A stretch of 64,000 nucleotides of DNA, from NCBI GenBank assembly GCA_964035575.1, contig OZ037838.1:1984001-2048000 (forward strand), written 5' to 3'. Source of the DNA: Rhynchopus sp. YZ270_cl-10 (lineage: Eukaryota > Euglenozoa > Diplonemea > Diplonemida > Diplonemidae). The notes beneath the pieces were generated by a model. That model was not told where the DNA came from. It made no database searches and was given only the letters and a program-made list of their open reading frames with translations. Below, piece by piece: positions 31,998 through 44,142 of this stretch. A program made the translations under genes and the position numbers. Position 1 is the first letter of the stretch; the number at the start of each line of letters is the position of its first letter.

Positions 31998-34376
31998 TTA
32001 ACGTGTTGTTTGGGGGTATTGAGGCCCAAAAAAAAAATTTAAGACAGTCCTGTTCAAAAAATGGACTGCCAAATGACATGTGGCATTCGGCCAAAAATCA
32101 GCTTTTTTGGTCATTTTTACCTTGTAAAAACATGACACTTGTGGCATGCTTCCCAGCACACAATAGTGCAAAAAAGTCACCCTAGAGTTTTTTTGTACAC
32201 GTTACCGCGAGCGGGCGCGCGAAGCGCGCACGCGAGCGCCCCGTGGGGAGCGAATAGCGGACCACCTGCCCAGTGCGTGAGGTGCTTACAAAAAAAACCA
32301 CCTGAAAAAAAAGTGTCATCACGTTTCCATGGAAGTGTCACAAGAACGACAGGTTTTTTAGCCCGTCACCAAATCGATTTTTTTAAATAAATAGTTGCTC
32401 ATCCAAAAGTGAATATTTTGGGCTTAACGTGTTGTTTGGGGGTATTGAGGCCCAAAAAAAAAATTTAAGACAGTCCTGTTCAAAAAATGGACTGCCAAAT
32501 GACATGTGGCATTCGGCCAAAAATCAGCTTTTTTGGTCATTTTTACCTTGTAAAACATGACACTTGTGGCATGCTTCCCAGTACACAAAAGTGTATTGAA
32601 AAACCTGAAAAAACACATGTAATATGTGATGGTCAAAAGTGCAAGATTCCTTCGTTAATGAACTTTTTGAGTACCAGTTATACCTGGGGAATATGGTCAG
32701 ATCACTCTTCAGACCAGCTGGAGTTTACCACAAAAACACCACTTTTTACAGGCCACTTTTAAAGCAGTTCATGAAGGCATGAGTGAGGTTTTTTTGTACA
32801 CGTTACCGTGAGCGGGCGCGCGAAGCGCGCACGCGAACGCCCCGCGGGAAGCGAATAGCTGACCGCCTGCCCAGTGTGTGAGGTCCATACAAAAAAAACC
32901 ACCTGTAAAAAAAGGTGAGGTCCTCCTCATGTTTCCATGGAAGTGTCACACAAGAACGACAGGTTTTTTAGCCCGTCACCAAATCCTAAAAAACCTTAGT
33001 TTTTTAGTCTTTACTATAGAGATGTGCGCCACCCACACCACACACACTACACACCCACACACAGCACACCCACACACACCCACACACACACACACACACA
33101 CACCCCCTCACCACCAGAGGGGATTTGACCAAAAAATCGATTTTTTTAAATAAATAGTTGCTCATCCAAAAGTGAATTTTTTGGGCTTAACGTGTTGTTT
33201 GGGGGTATTGAGGCCCAAAAAAAAAATTTAAGACAGTCCTGTTCAAAAAATGGACTGCCAAATGACATGTGGCATTAGGCCAAAAATCAGCTTTTTTGGT
33301 CATTTTTACCTTGTAAAAACATGACACTTGTGGCATGCTTCCCAGCACACAATAGTGCAAAAAAGTCACCCTAGAGTTTTTTTGTACACGTTACCGCGAG
33401 CGGGCGCGCGAAGCGCGCACGCGAGCGCCCCGTGGGGAGCGAATAGCGGACCACCTGCCCAGTGCGTGAGGTGCTTACAAAAAAAACCACCTGAAAAAAA
33501 AGTGTCATCACGTTTCCATGGAAGTGTCACAAGAACGACAGGTTTTTTAGCCCGTCACCAAATCGATTTTTTTAAATAAATAGTTGCTCATCCAAAAGTG
33601 AATATTTTGGGCTTAACGTGTTGTTTGGGGGTATTGAGGCCCAAAAAAAAAATTTAAGACAGTCCTGTTCAAAAAATGGACTGCCAAATGACATGTGGCA
33701 TTCGGCCAAAAATCAGCTTTTTTGGTCATTTTTACCTTGTAAAACATGACACTTGTGGCATGCTTCCCAGTACACAAAAGTGTATTGAAAAACCTGAAAA
33801 AACACATGTAATATGTGATGGTCAAAAGTGCAAGATTCCTTCGTTAATGAACTTTTTGAGTACCAGTTATACCTGGGGAATATGGTCAGATCACTCTTCA
33901 GACCAGCTGGAGTTTACCACAAAAACACCACTTTTTACAGGCCACTTTTAAAGCAGTTCATGAAGGCATGAGTGAGGTTTTTTTGTACACGTTACCGTGA
34001 GCGGGCGCGCGAAGCGCGCACGCGAACGCCCCGCGGGAAGCGAATAGCTGACCGCCTGCCCAGTGTGTGAGGTCCATACAAAAAAAACCACGTGTAAAAA
34101 AAGGTGAGGTCCTCCTCATGTTTCCATGGAAGTGTCACACAAGAACGACAGGTTTTTTAGCCCGTCACCAAATTTTTTTTCAGTCGTGTTCAGAAATTGG
34201 ACTGCCAAATGACATGTGGCATTCGGCCAAAAATCAGCTTTTTTGGTCATTTTTACCTTGTAAAACATGACACTTGTGGCATGCTTCCCAGTACAGGAAA
34301 GTGCATTGAAAAACCTGAAAAAACACATGTAATATGTGATGGTCAAAAGTGCAAGATTCCTTCGTTAATGAACTTT
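31998..34376 (+). repeat. 1,189-bp tandem duplication inside the mosaic array
   Basis: The segment from 31998 recurs at +1189 (33187), including a private GAATATTTTGGGC variant of M3 at 32410 and 33600. Very recent. Confidence 0.8.
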
Positions 34377-37300
34377 TTGAGTACCAGTTATACCTGGGGA
34401 ATATGGTCAGATCACTCTTTTGACCATCTGTCATGTACCACAAAAACACCACTTTTTAACAGGGCACTTTTCACCTGAAAAGCCAGTTCATGAAGGCATG
34501 AGTGAGGTTTTTTTGTGATGCGTTACCGTGAGCGGGCGCGCGAAGCGCGCACGCGAACGCCCCGCGGGAAGCGAATAGCTGACCGCCTGCCCAGTGTGTG
34601 AGGTGCTTACAAAAAAAACCACCTGTAAAAAAAAGTGAGGTCCTCATCACGTTTCCATGGAAGTGTCACACAAGAACGACAGGTTTTTTAGCCCGTCACC
34701 AAATCAGCTTTTTTGGTCATTTTTACCTTGTAAAACATGACACTTGTGGCATGCTTCCCAGCACAGGAAAGTGCATTGAAAAACCTGAAAAAACACATCT
34801 AATATGTGATGGTCAAAAGTGCAAGATTCCTTCGTTAATGAACTTTTTGAGTACCAGTTATACCTGGGGAATATGGTCAGATCACTCTTTTGACCATCTG
34901 GCGTTTACGACAAAAACACCACTTTTTAACAGGCCACTTTACAGGCACAAGTAAGGTTTTTTTGTACACGTTACCGTGAGCGGGCGCGCGAAGCGCGCAT
35001 GCGAACGCCCCGCGGGAAGCGAATAGCTGACCGCCTGCCCAGTGTGTGAGGTGCTTACAAAAAAAACCACCTGTAAAAAAAAGTGAGGTCCTCATCACGT
35101 TTCCATGGAAGTGTCACACAAGAACGACAGGTTTTTTAGCCCGTCACCAAATCCTAAAAAACCTTAGTTTTTTAGTCTTTACTATAGAGATGTGCGCCAC
35201 CCACACCACACACACTACACACCCACACACAGCACACCCACACACACCCACACACACACACACACACACCCCCTCACCACCAGAGGGGATTTGACCAAAA
35301 AATCGATTTTTTTAAATAAATAGTTGCTCATCCAAAAGTGAATTTTTTGGGCTTAACGTGTTGTTTGGGGGCATTGAGGCCCAAAAAAAAAATTTAAGAC
35401 AGTCCTGTTGAAAAAATGGACTGCCAAATGACATGTGGCATTCGGCCAAAAAGCAGCTTTTTTGGTCATTTTTACCTTGTAAAACATGACACTTGTGGCA
35501 TGCTTCCCAGTACACAAAAGTGTATTGAAAAACCTGAAAAAACACATGTAATATGTGATGGTCAAAAGTGCAAGGTTCATTCGTTAATGAACTTTTTGAG
35601 TACCAGTTATACCTGGGGAATATGGTCAGATCACTCTTCAGACCAGCTGGAGTTTACCACAAAAACACCACTTTTTACAGGCCACTTTTAAAGCAGTTCA
35701 TGAAGGCATGAGTGAGGTTTTTTTGTACACGTTACCGTGAGCGGGCGCGCGAAGCGCGCACGCGAACGCCCCGCGGGAAGCGAATAGCTGACCGCCTGCC
35801 CAGTGTGTGAGGTCCATACAAAAAAAACCACCTGTAAAAAAAGGTGAGGTCCTCCTCATGTTTCCATGGAAGTGTCACACAAGAACGACAGGTTTTTTAG
35901 CCCGTCACCAAATCCTAAAAAACCTTAGTTTTTTAGTCTTTACTATAGAGATGTGCGCCACCCACACCACACACACTACACACCCACACAGAGCACACCC
36001 ACACACACCCACACACACACACACACACACCCCCTCACCACCAGGGGGATTTGACCAAAAAATCGATTTTTTTAAATAAATAGTTGCTCATCCAAAAGTG
36101 AATTTTTTGGGCTTAACGTGTTGTTTGGGGGTATTGAGGCCCAAAAAAAAATTTTTTTTCAGTCGTGTTCAGAAATTGGACTGCCAAATGACATGTGGCA
36201 TTCGGCCAAAAATCAGCTTTTTTGGTCATTTTTACCTTGTAAAACATGACACTTGTGGCATGCTTCCCAGTACAGGAAAGTGCATTGAAAAACCTGAAAA
36301 AACACATGTAATATGTGATGGTCAAAAGTGCAAGATTCCTTCGTTAATGAACTTTTTGAGTACCAGTTATACCTGGGGAATATGGTCAGATCACTCTTTT
36401 GACCGTCTGGCGTTTACCACAAAAACACCACTTTTTACAGGCCACTTTACAGGCCAGTTCGTGAAGGCACGAGTGAGGTTTTTTTGTACACGTTACCGTG
36501 AGCGGGCGCGCGAAGCGCGCACGCGAACGCCCCGCGGGAAGCGAATAGCTGACCGCCTGCCCAGTGTGTGAGGTCCTTACAAAAAAAACCACCTGTAAAA
36601 AAAGGTGAGGTCCTCATCACGTTTCCATGGAAGTGTCACACAAGAACGACAGGTTTTTTAGCCCGTCACCAAATCCTAAAAAACCTTAGTTTTTTAGTCT
36701 TTACTATAGAGATGTGCGCCACCCACACCACACACACTACACACACACACCCACACACACCCACACACACCCACACACACACACACACACCCCCTCACCA
36801 CCAGAGGGGATTTGACCAAAAAATCGATTTTTTTAAATAAATAGTTGCTCATCCAAAAGTGAATTTTTTGGGCTTAACGTGTTGTTTGGGGGTATTGAGG
36901 CCCAAAAAAAAATTTTTTTTCAGTCGTGTTCAGAAATTGGACTGCCAAATGACATGTGGCATTCGGCCAAAAATCAGCTTTTTTGGTCATTTTTGCCTTG
37001 TAAAACATGACACTTGTGGCATGCTTCCCAGTACAGGAAAGTGCATTGAAAAACCTGAAAAAACACATCTAATATGTGATGGTCAAAAGTGCAAGATTCC
37101 TTCGTTAATGAACTTTTTGAGTACCAGTTATACCTGGGGAATATGCTCAGATCACTCTTTTGACCATCTGGCGTTTACCACAAAAACACCACTTTTTACA
37201 GGCCACTTTACAGGCCAGTTCATGAAGGCACGAGTGAGGTTTTTTTGTACACGTTACCGTGAGCGGGCGCGCGAAGCGCGCACGCGAACGCCCCGCGGGA

Positions 37301-37921
37301 AGCGAATAGCTGACCGCCTGCCCAGTGTGTGAGGTCCTTACAAAAAAAACCACCTGTAAAAAAAGGTGAGGTCCTCATCACGTTTCCATGGAAGTGTCAC
37401 ACAAGAACGACAGGTTTTTTAGCCCGTCACCAAATCCTAAAAAACCTTAGTTTTTTAGTCTTTACTATAGAGATGTGCGCCACCCACACCACACACACTA
37501 CACACCCACACACAGCACACCCACACACACCCACACGCACACACACACACACCCCCTCACCACCAGAGGGGATTTGACCAAAAAATCGATTTTTTTAAAT
37601 AAATAGTTGCTCATCCAAAAGTGAATTTTTTGGGCTTAACGTGTTGTTTGGGGGTATTGAGGCCCAAAAAAAAATTTTTTTTCAGTCGTGTTCAGAAATT
37701 GGACTGCCAAATGACATGTGGCATTCGGCCAAAAATCCTAAAAAACCTTAGTTTTTTAGTCTTTACTATAGAGATGTGCGCCACCCACACCACACACACT
37801 ACACACCCACACACAGCACACCCACACACACCCACACACACACACACACACACCCCCTCACCACCAGAGGGGATTTGACCAAAAAATCGATTTTTTTATA
37901 TAAATAGTTGCTCATCAGAAA

Positions 37922-38760
37922 GTGAATTTTTTGGGCTTAACGTGTTGTTTGGGGGTATTGAGGCCCAAAAAAAAATTTTTTTTCAGTCGTGTTCAGAAAA
38001 TGGACTGCCAAATGACATGTGGCATTCGGCCAAAAATCAGCTTTTTTGGTCATTTTTACCTTGTAAAACATGACACTTGTGGCATGCTTCCCAGCACAGG
38101 AAAGTGCATTGAAAAACCTGAAAAAACACATCTAATATGTGATGGTCAAAAGTGCAAGATTCCTTCGTTAATGAACTTTTTGAGTACCAGTTATACCTGG
38201 GGAATATGGTCAGATCACTCTTTTGACCATCTGGCGTTTACGACAAAAACACCACTTTTTAACAGGCCACTTTACAGGCACAAGTGAAGTTTTTTTGTAC
38301 ACGTTACCGTGAGCGGGCGCGCGAAGCGCGCACGCGAACGCCCTGCGGGAAGAGAATAGCGGACCACCTGCCCAGTGCGTGAGGTGCAGGGCTTCCCACA
38401 GGGGGGACCAGGGGGGACCACTGGTCCCCCTGGGGGAAAATAAAAATAATAAGGGGGGACCAGGGGGGACCAGCCTGCCCTTGAGTGTTCCGAGGCTGCC
38501 TATTAGGAATTTTCCACATTTTTTTTAATTTTTCCCACCCTCCCGTCCCCGCGCATCCAAATACAGGCAACTACACGACGGTGATGTACAGTACATTACA
38601 AGTGAAGTTACATGTAACGTTACAAGTGAGTTACAAGTGAGTTACAAGTGGGATACATGAATTACAGGCAAAATCCTAAAAAACCTTAGTTTTTTAGTCT
38701 TTACAAAAGAGATGTGCGCCACCCACACACACACACACACACCCCCTCACCACCAGGGGG
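37922..38760 (+). repeat. Block duplicated at distance 4,040 bp (partner 41962-42830)
   Basis: M3-M5, the palindromic island and the following M1 are repeated at +4040 with almost no change. A difference in CA-repeat length then shifts the offset to +4062. Confidence 0.85.
38387..38671. repeat. Island with C/G-run palindrome, copy 1 (partner 42427-42711)
   Basis: An M5 is broken at GTGAGGTGC and replaced by CAGGGCTTCCCACAG, then a perfect inverted repeat around ACCACTGGT flanked by G6 and C5 runs, a short AT stretch, and direct repeats of GTTACAAGTGA near 38620-38650, ending at GGCAAAATCC where M1 starts. The CAGGGCTTCCC end recalls hAT-type termini, but no matching opposite end is visible. 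Confidence 0.7.
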
Positions 38761-39295
38761 ATTTGACCAAAAAATCGATTTTTTTAAATAAATAGTTGCT
38801 CATCCAAAAGTGAATTTTTTGGGCTTAACGTGTTGTTTGGGGGTATTGAGGCCCAAAAAAAAATTTTTTTTCAGTCGTGTTCAGAAATTGGACTGCCAAA
38901 TGACATGTGGCATTCGGCCAAAAATCAGCTTTTTTGGTCATTTTTACCTTGTAAAACATGACACTTGTGGCATGCTTCCCAGCACAGGAAAGTGCATTGA
39001 AAAACCTGAAAAAACACATGTAATATGTGATGGTCAAAAGTGCAAGATTCCTTCGTTAATGAACTTTTTGAGTACCAGTTATACCTGGGGAATATGGTCA
39101 GATCACTCTTTTGACCATCTGGCGTTTACGACAAAAACACCACTTTTTAACAGGCCACTTTACAGGCACGAGTGAGGTTTTTTTGTACACGTTACCGTGA
39201 GCGGGCGCGCGAAGCGCGCACGCGAACGCCGCGCGGGAAGCGAATAGCTGACCGCCTGCCCAGTGTGTGAGGTGCTTACAAAAAAAACCACCTTG

Positions 39296-39636
39296 AGTGT
39301 AATTGCTTTAGTAAATGACACTTGGCATTATGCCAAAATCAGCATTTTTGCCTTGAAAAACCTAAAAAATCACATGTAATGTGTGGTGGTCAAAAGTGCA
39401 CGATTCCTTCGCTAATGCATTTTTTGAGTACCAGTTATATCTGGGGAATATAGTCAGATCACTCTTCCAGCTGGCGTTTACCACAAAAACACTACTTTTT
39501 CAACAGGCCACTTTTCGCCTGAAGAGCCACTTAAGGCAGGCACCACCAGCCAGCCAGTTTCCATGAGCGGCAGAACTGGAATGTGCGTATTGGGCAGTGA
39601 AACTGCCGAGTACGCACACTCCAGTTCAGAAAAAAA
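39296..39636 (+). repeat. Diverged M5-like copy
   Basis: Shares ACATGTAATGTGTGGTGGTC, GAGTACCAGTTATATCTGGG and ACCACAAAAACACTAC with M5, at clearly lower identity than other copies. It ends in a new flank (GAACTGGAATGTGCG and its inverted partner CGCACACTCCAGTTC, about 39567-39626), which could form a hairpin. This looks like an older copy of the family. Confidence 0.7.
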
Positions 39637-42426
39637 TCCTAAAAAACCTTAGTTTTTTAGTCTTTACTATAGAGATGTGCGCCACCCACACCACACACAC
39701 TACACACCCACACACAGCACACCCACACACACCCACACACACACACACACACACCCCCTCACCACCAGAGGGGATTTGACCAAAAAATCGATTTTTTTAA
39801 ATAAATAGTTGCTCATCCAAAAGTGAATTTTTTGGGCTTAACGTGTTGTTTGGGGGCATTGAGGCCCAAAAAAAAAATTTAAGACAGTCCTGTTCAAAAA
39901 ATGGACTGCCAAATGACATGTGGCATTCGGCCAAAAAGCAGCTTTTTTGGTCATTTTTACCTTGTAAAACATGACACTTGTGGCATGCTTCCCAGTACAG
40001 GAAAGTGCATTGAAAAACCTGAAAAAACACATGTAATATGTGATGGTCAAAAGTACAAGATTCTTTCGTTAATGAACTTTTTGAGTACCAGTTATACCTG
40101 GGGAAAGATAGTCAGATCACTCTTTTGACCATCTGGCGTTTACGACAAAAACACCACTTTTTAACAGGCCACTTTACAGGCACGAGTGAGGTTTTTTTGT
40201 ACACGTTACCGTGAGCGGGCGCGCGAAGCGCGCACGCGAACGCCCCGCGGGAAGCGAATAGCTGACCGCCTGCCCAGTGTGTGAGGTGCTTACAAAAAAA
40301 ACCACCTGTAAAAAAAGGGAGGTCCTCATCACGTTTCCATGGAAGTGTCACACAGAACGACAGGTTTTTTAGCCCGTCACCAAATCGATTTTTTTAAATA
40401 AATAGTTGCTCATCCAAAAGTGAATTTTTTGGGCTTAACGTGTTGTTTGGGGGCATTGAGGCCCAAAAAAAAATTTAAGACAGTCCTGTTCAAAAAATGG
40501 ACTGCCAAATGACATGTGGCATTCGGCCAAAAATCAGCTTTTTTGGTCATTTTTACCTTGTAAAACATGACACTTGTGGCATGCTTCCCAGTACAGGAAA
40601 GTGCATTGAAAAACCTGAAAAAACACATGTAATATGTGATGGTCAAAAGTGCAAGATTCCTTCGTTAATGAACTTTTTGAGTACCAGTTATACCTGGGGA
40701 ATATGGTCAGATCACTCTTCAGACCATCTGGCGTTTACCACAAAAACACCACTTTTTAACAGGGCACTTTTCACCTGAAAAGCCAGTTCATGAAGGCATG
40801 AGTGAGGTTTTTTTGTGATGCGTTACCGTGAGCGGGCGCGCGAAGCGCGCACGCGAACGCCCCGCGGGAAGCGAATAGCTGACCGCCTGCCCAGTGCGTG
40901 AGGTGCTTACAAAAAAAACCACCTGTAAAAAAAGTGTGGTCCTCATCACGTTTCCATGGAAGTGTCACAAGAACGACAGGTTTTTTAGCCCGTCACCAAA
41001 TTGTGGGAAACAAACAAAGGACAAGAGAAATCCTAAAAAACCTTAGTTTTTTAGTCTTTACTATAGAGATGTGCGCCACCCACACCACACACACTACACA
41101 CCCACACACAGCACACCCACACACACCCACACACACACACACACACACCCCCTCACCACCAGGGGGATTTGACCAAAAAATCCTAAAAAACCTTAGTTTT
41201 TTAGTCTTTACTATAGAGATGTGCGCCACCCACACCACACACACTACACACCCACACACAGCACACCCACACACACCCACACACACACACACACACACCC
41301 CCTCACCACCAGGGGGATTTGACCAAAAAATCGATTTTTTTAAATAAATAGTTGCTCATCCAAAAGTGAATTTTTTGGGCTTAACGTGTTGTTTGGGGGT
41401 ATTGAGGCCCAAAAAAAAATTTTTTTTCAGTCGTGTTCAGAAATTGGACTGCCAAATGACATGTGGCATTCGGCCAAAAATCAGCTTTTTTGGTCATTTT
41501 TACCTTGTAAAACATGACACTTGTGGCATGCTTCCCAGTACAGGAAAGTGCATTGAAAAACCTGAAAAAACACATGTAATATGTGATGGTCAAAAGTGCA
41601 AGATTCTTTCGTTAATGAACTTTTTGAGTACCAGTTATACCTGGGGAAAGATGGTCAGATCACTCTTTTGACCATCTGGCGTTTACGACAAAAACACCAC
41701 TTTTTACAGGCCACTTTACAGGCACGAGTGAGGTTTTTTTGTACACGTTACCGTGAGCGGGCACGCGAAGCGCGCACGCGAACGCCCCGCGGGAAGCGAA
41801 TAGCTGACCGCCTGCCCAGTGTGTGAGGTGCTTACAAAAAAAACCACCTGTAAAAAAAGGGAGGTCCTCATCACGTTTCCATGGAAGTGTCACACAGAAC
41901 GACAGGTTTTTTAGCCCGTCACCAAATCGATTTTTTTAAATAAATAGTTGCTCATCAGAAAGTGAATTTTTTGGGCTTAACGTGTTGTTTGGGGGTATTG
42001 AGGCCCAAAAAAAAATTTTTTTTCAGTCGTGTTCAGAAAATGGACTGCCAAATGACATGTGGCATTCGGCCAAAAATCAGCTTTTTTGGTCATTTTTACC
42101 TTGTAAAACATGACACTTGTGGCATGCTTCCCAGCACAGGAAAGTGCATTGAAAAACCTGAAAAAACACATCTAATATGTGATGGTCAAAAGTGCAAGAT
42201 TCCTTCGTTAATGAACTTTTTGAGTACCAGTTATACCTGGGGAATATGGTCAGATCACTCTTTTGACCATCTGGCGTTTACGACAAAAACACCACTTTTT
42301 AACAGGCCACTTTACAGGCACAAGTGAAGTTTTTTTGTACACGTTACCGTGAGCGGGCGCGCGAAGCGCGCACGCGAACGCCCTGCGGGAAGAGAATAGC
42401 GGACCACCTGCCCAGTGCGTGAGGTG

Positions 42427-42711
42427 CAGGGCTTCCCACAGGGGGGACCAGGGGGGACCACTGGTCCCCCTGGGGGAAAATAAAAATAATAAGGGGGGAC
42501 CAGGGGGGACCAGCCTGCCCTTGAGTGTTCCGAGGCTGCCTATTAGGAATTTTCCACATTTTTTTTAATTTTTCCCACCCTCCCGTCCCCGCGCATCCAA
42601 ATACAGGCAACTACACGACGGTGATGTACAGTACATTACAAGTGAAGTTACATGTAACGTTACAAGTGAGTTACAAGTGAGTTACAAGTGGGATACATGA
42701 ATTACAGGCAA
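42427..42711. repeat. Island with C/G-run palindrome, copy 2
   Basis: Same sequence as 38387-38671, displaced by 4,040 bp. Confidence 0.8.
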
Positions 42712-43455
42712 AATCCTAAAAAACCTTAGTTTTTTAGTCTTTACAAAAGAGATGTGCGCCACCCACACCACACACACTACACACCCACACACACACACAC
42801 ACACCCCCTCACCACCAGGGGGATTTGACCAAAAAATCGATTTTTTTAAATAAATAGTTGCTCATCCAAAAGTGAATTTTTTGGGCTTAACGTGTTGTTT
42901 GGGGGTATTGAGGCCCAAAAAAAAATTTTTTTTCAGTCGTGTTCAGAAATTGGACTGCCAAATGACATGTGGCATTCGGCCAAAAATCAGCTTTTTTGGT
43001 CATTTTTACCTTGTAAAACATGACACTTGTGGCATGCTTCCCAGCACAGGAAAGTGCATTGAAAAACCTGAAAAAACACATGTAATATGTGATGGTCAAA
43101 AGTGCAAGATTCCTTCGTTAATGAACTTTTTGAGTACCAGTTATACCTGGGGAATATGGTCAGATCACTCTTTTGACCATCTGGCGTTTACCACAAAAAC
43201 ACCACTTTTTAACAGGCCACTTTTCACCTGAAAAGCCAGTTCATGAAGGCACAAGTGAAGTTTTTTTGTACACGTTACCGTGAGCGGGCGCGCGAAGCGC
43301 GCACGCGAACGCCCCGTGGGAAGCGAATAGCGGACCACCTGCCCAGTGCGTGAGGTGCTTACAAAAAAAACCACCTGTAAAAAAAGAGAGGTCCTCATCA
43401 CGTTTCCATGGAGGTGTCACACAAGAACGACAGGTTTTTTAGCCCGTCACCAAAT

Positions 43456-43686
43456 TGTTTTCTGTACATCTAATCATTCACAAAAAATTTATTTACATTC
43501 TACCTTCTAGAAAAAACTGTACAGCACAAAAAAAAAAAAACGGAAAAGTAAAAAGTAAAAAAGGGGGACGCTCCTGCACCCGCTCCTGTGGGGACAACCC
43601 CGGCTTGCGCCGGGGCAGTCGCCCTTTGCGGGCCCCTGAGCTTCCCCAAAACCTTGCTCGACGAAAAAAAAAAAAAAAAAAAAAAA
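43456..43686. other. Non-repeat segment with hairpin and 3' A-run
   Basis: After the last + oriented M5 end, about 230 bp of other sequence follow: an A12 stretch, a CCCCGG-CTTGCG-CCGGGG hairpin near 43599 and a run of about 26 A ending at 43686. The A-run plus hairpin could be the tail of a short retroelement. LINE-2 homology starts directly after it. Confidence 0.5.
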
Positions 43687-43906
43687 CCCGTATGAGGCAG
43701 GTCTGAGCCCCATCCTGGAACCCAACCACCTCATCCTGGGCAACAACAAGCCCGCTGACATTCTGCTGTCCACAGGGGTCGGGGAGTCGAGAGGACGAGC
43801 TATCGATGTGACTGTGTGGACGCCGACGTCAGCGTCGATGGTGCAGGGTGCCGCAGTCGCGAAGGGGTACGCGGCGACGAAGGCGGAAACTGCCAAGAGG
43901 AAGAAG
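43687..43906 (+). mobile_element. LINE-2, endonuclease fragment (5'-truncated; continues at 58156 on the - strand)
   Basis: The frame N-P-Y-E-A-G-L-S-P-I-L-E ... N-K-P-A-D-I-L-L ... A-I-D-V-T-V-W ... A-K-R-K-K aligns with the restriction-like endonuclease of LINE-1 (A-G-L-G-P-V-I-E ... R-P-A-D-I-Y-L-P ... L-D-V-T-H-V). The two acidic residues are at 43757-43759 and 43805-43807. Homology starts right after an A-run, so the RT and everything 5' are missing. It stops at the gap at a codon boundary, and the next expected residues are found at 58156 reading on the - strand. Confidence 0.82.
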
Positions 43907-44106
43907 NNNNNNNNNNNNNNNNNNNNNNNNNNNNNNNNNNNNNNNNNNNNNNNNNNNNNNNNNNNNNNNNNNNNNNNNNNNNNNNNNNNNNNNNNNNNNN
44001 NNNNNNNNNNNNNNNNNNNNNNNNNNNNNNNNNNNNNNNNNNNNNNNNNNNNNNNNNNNNNNNNNNNNNNNNNNNNNNNNNNNNNNNNNNNNNNNNNNNN
44101 NNNNNN
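43907..44106. other. Assembly gap (200 N)
   Basis: Exactly 200 N, a conventional placeholder rather than a measured size. The flanks do not belong together (see finding on contig orientation). Confidence 0.99.
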
Positions 44107-44142
44107 GGTTTGCGGGTTTGCGGGTTTGCGGGTTTGCGGGTT
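44107..44142 (+). repeat. (GGGTTTGC)n octamer array end
   Basis: About four copies of GGGTTTGC next to the gap, running into a truncated M5 at GGTTTTTCAATGCAC. It is the reverse complement of the array at 58357-58600. Confidence 0.9.

Larger units (their letters stand above)
23751..43455 (+). repeat. Mosaic modular repeat array (about 20 kb, modules joined at AAAT)
   Basis: Gene-free DNA built from a few modules in variable order. M1 is about 150 bp: hairpin CTAAAAAAC-CTTA-GTTTTTTAG, a CA-rich microsatellite, a CCCCCT...AGGGGG hairpin, ending GACCAAAAAATC. M2 is GATTTTTTTAAATAAAT. M3 starts AGTTGCTCATCC and ends in an A-run or at TTCAGAAAT / TTCAAAAAAT. M4 starts GGACTGCCAAATGAC and ends GGCCAAAAATC. 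M5 is about 400-450 bp: AGCTTTTTTGGTC to CCCGTCACCAAAT, with a GCGCGC-GAA-GCGCGC hairpin. About 23 M1 copies lie in this interval and three more, reversed, after the gap. M5 also occurs in a short form lacking its centre (for example 27750-28025). Open frames reach 169 residues but are recombined with the modules, so I do not call genes. Confidence 0.92.

Noticed and set aside
23751-43455. Open frames of 60-169 residues repeated across the mosaic array (for example 29691-30200, 36098-36571)
   Set aside because: They cross module joints, change with module order and exist on both strands. Cys/Lys-rich translations show no domain; the low stop density comes from the base composition.
23751-43455. 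Kinetoplast minicircle-like DNA
   Set aside because: No conserved minicircle origin word was seen, and the array is continuous with nuclear genes.
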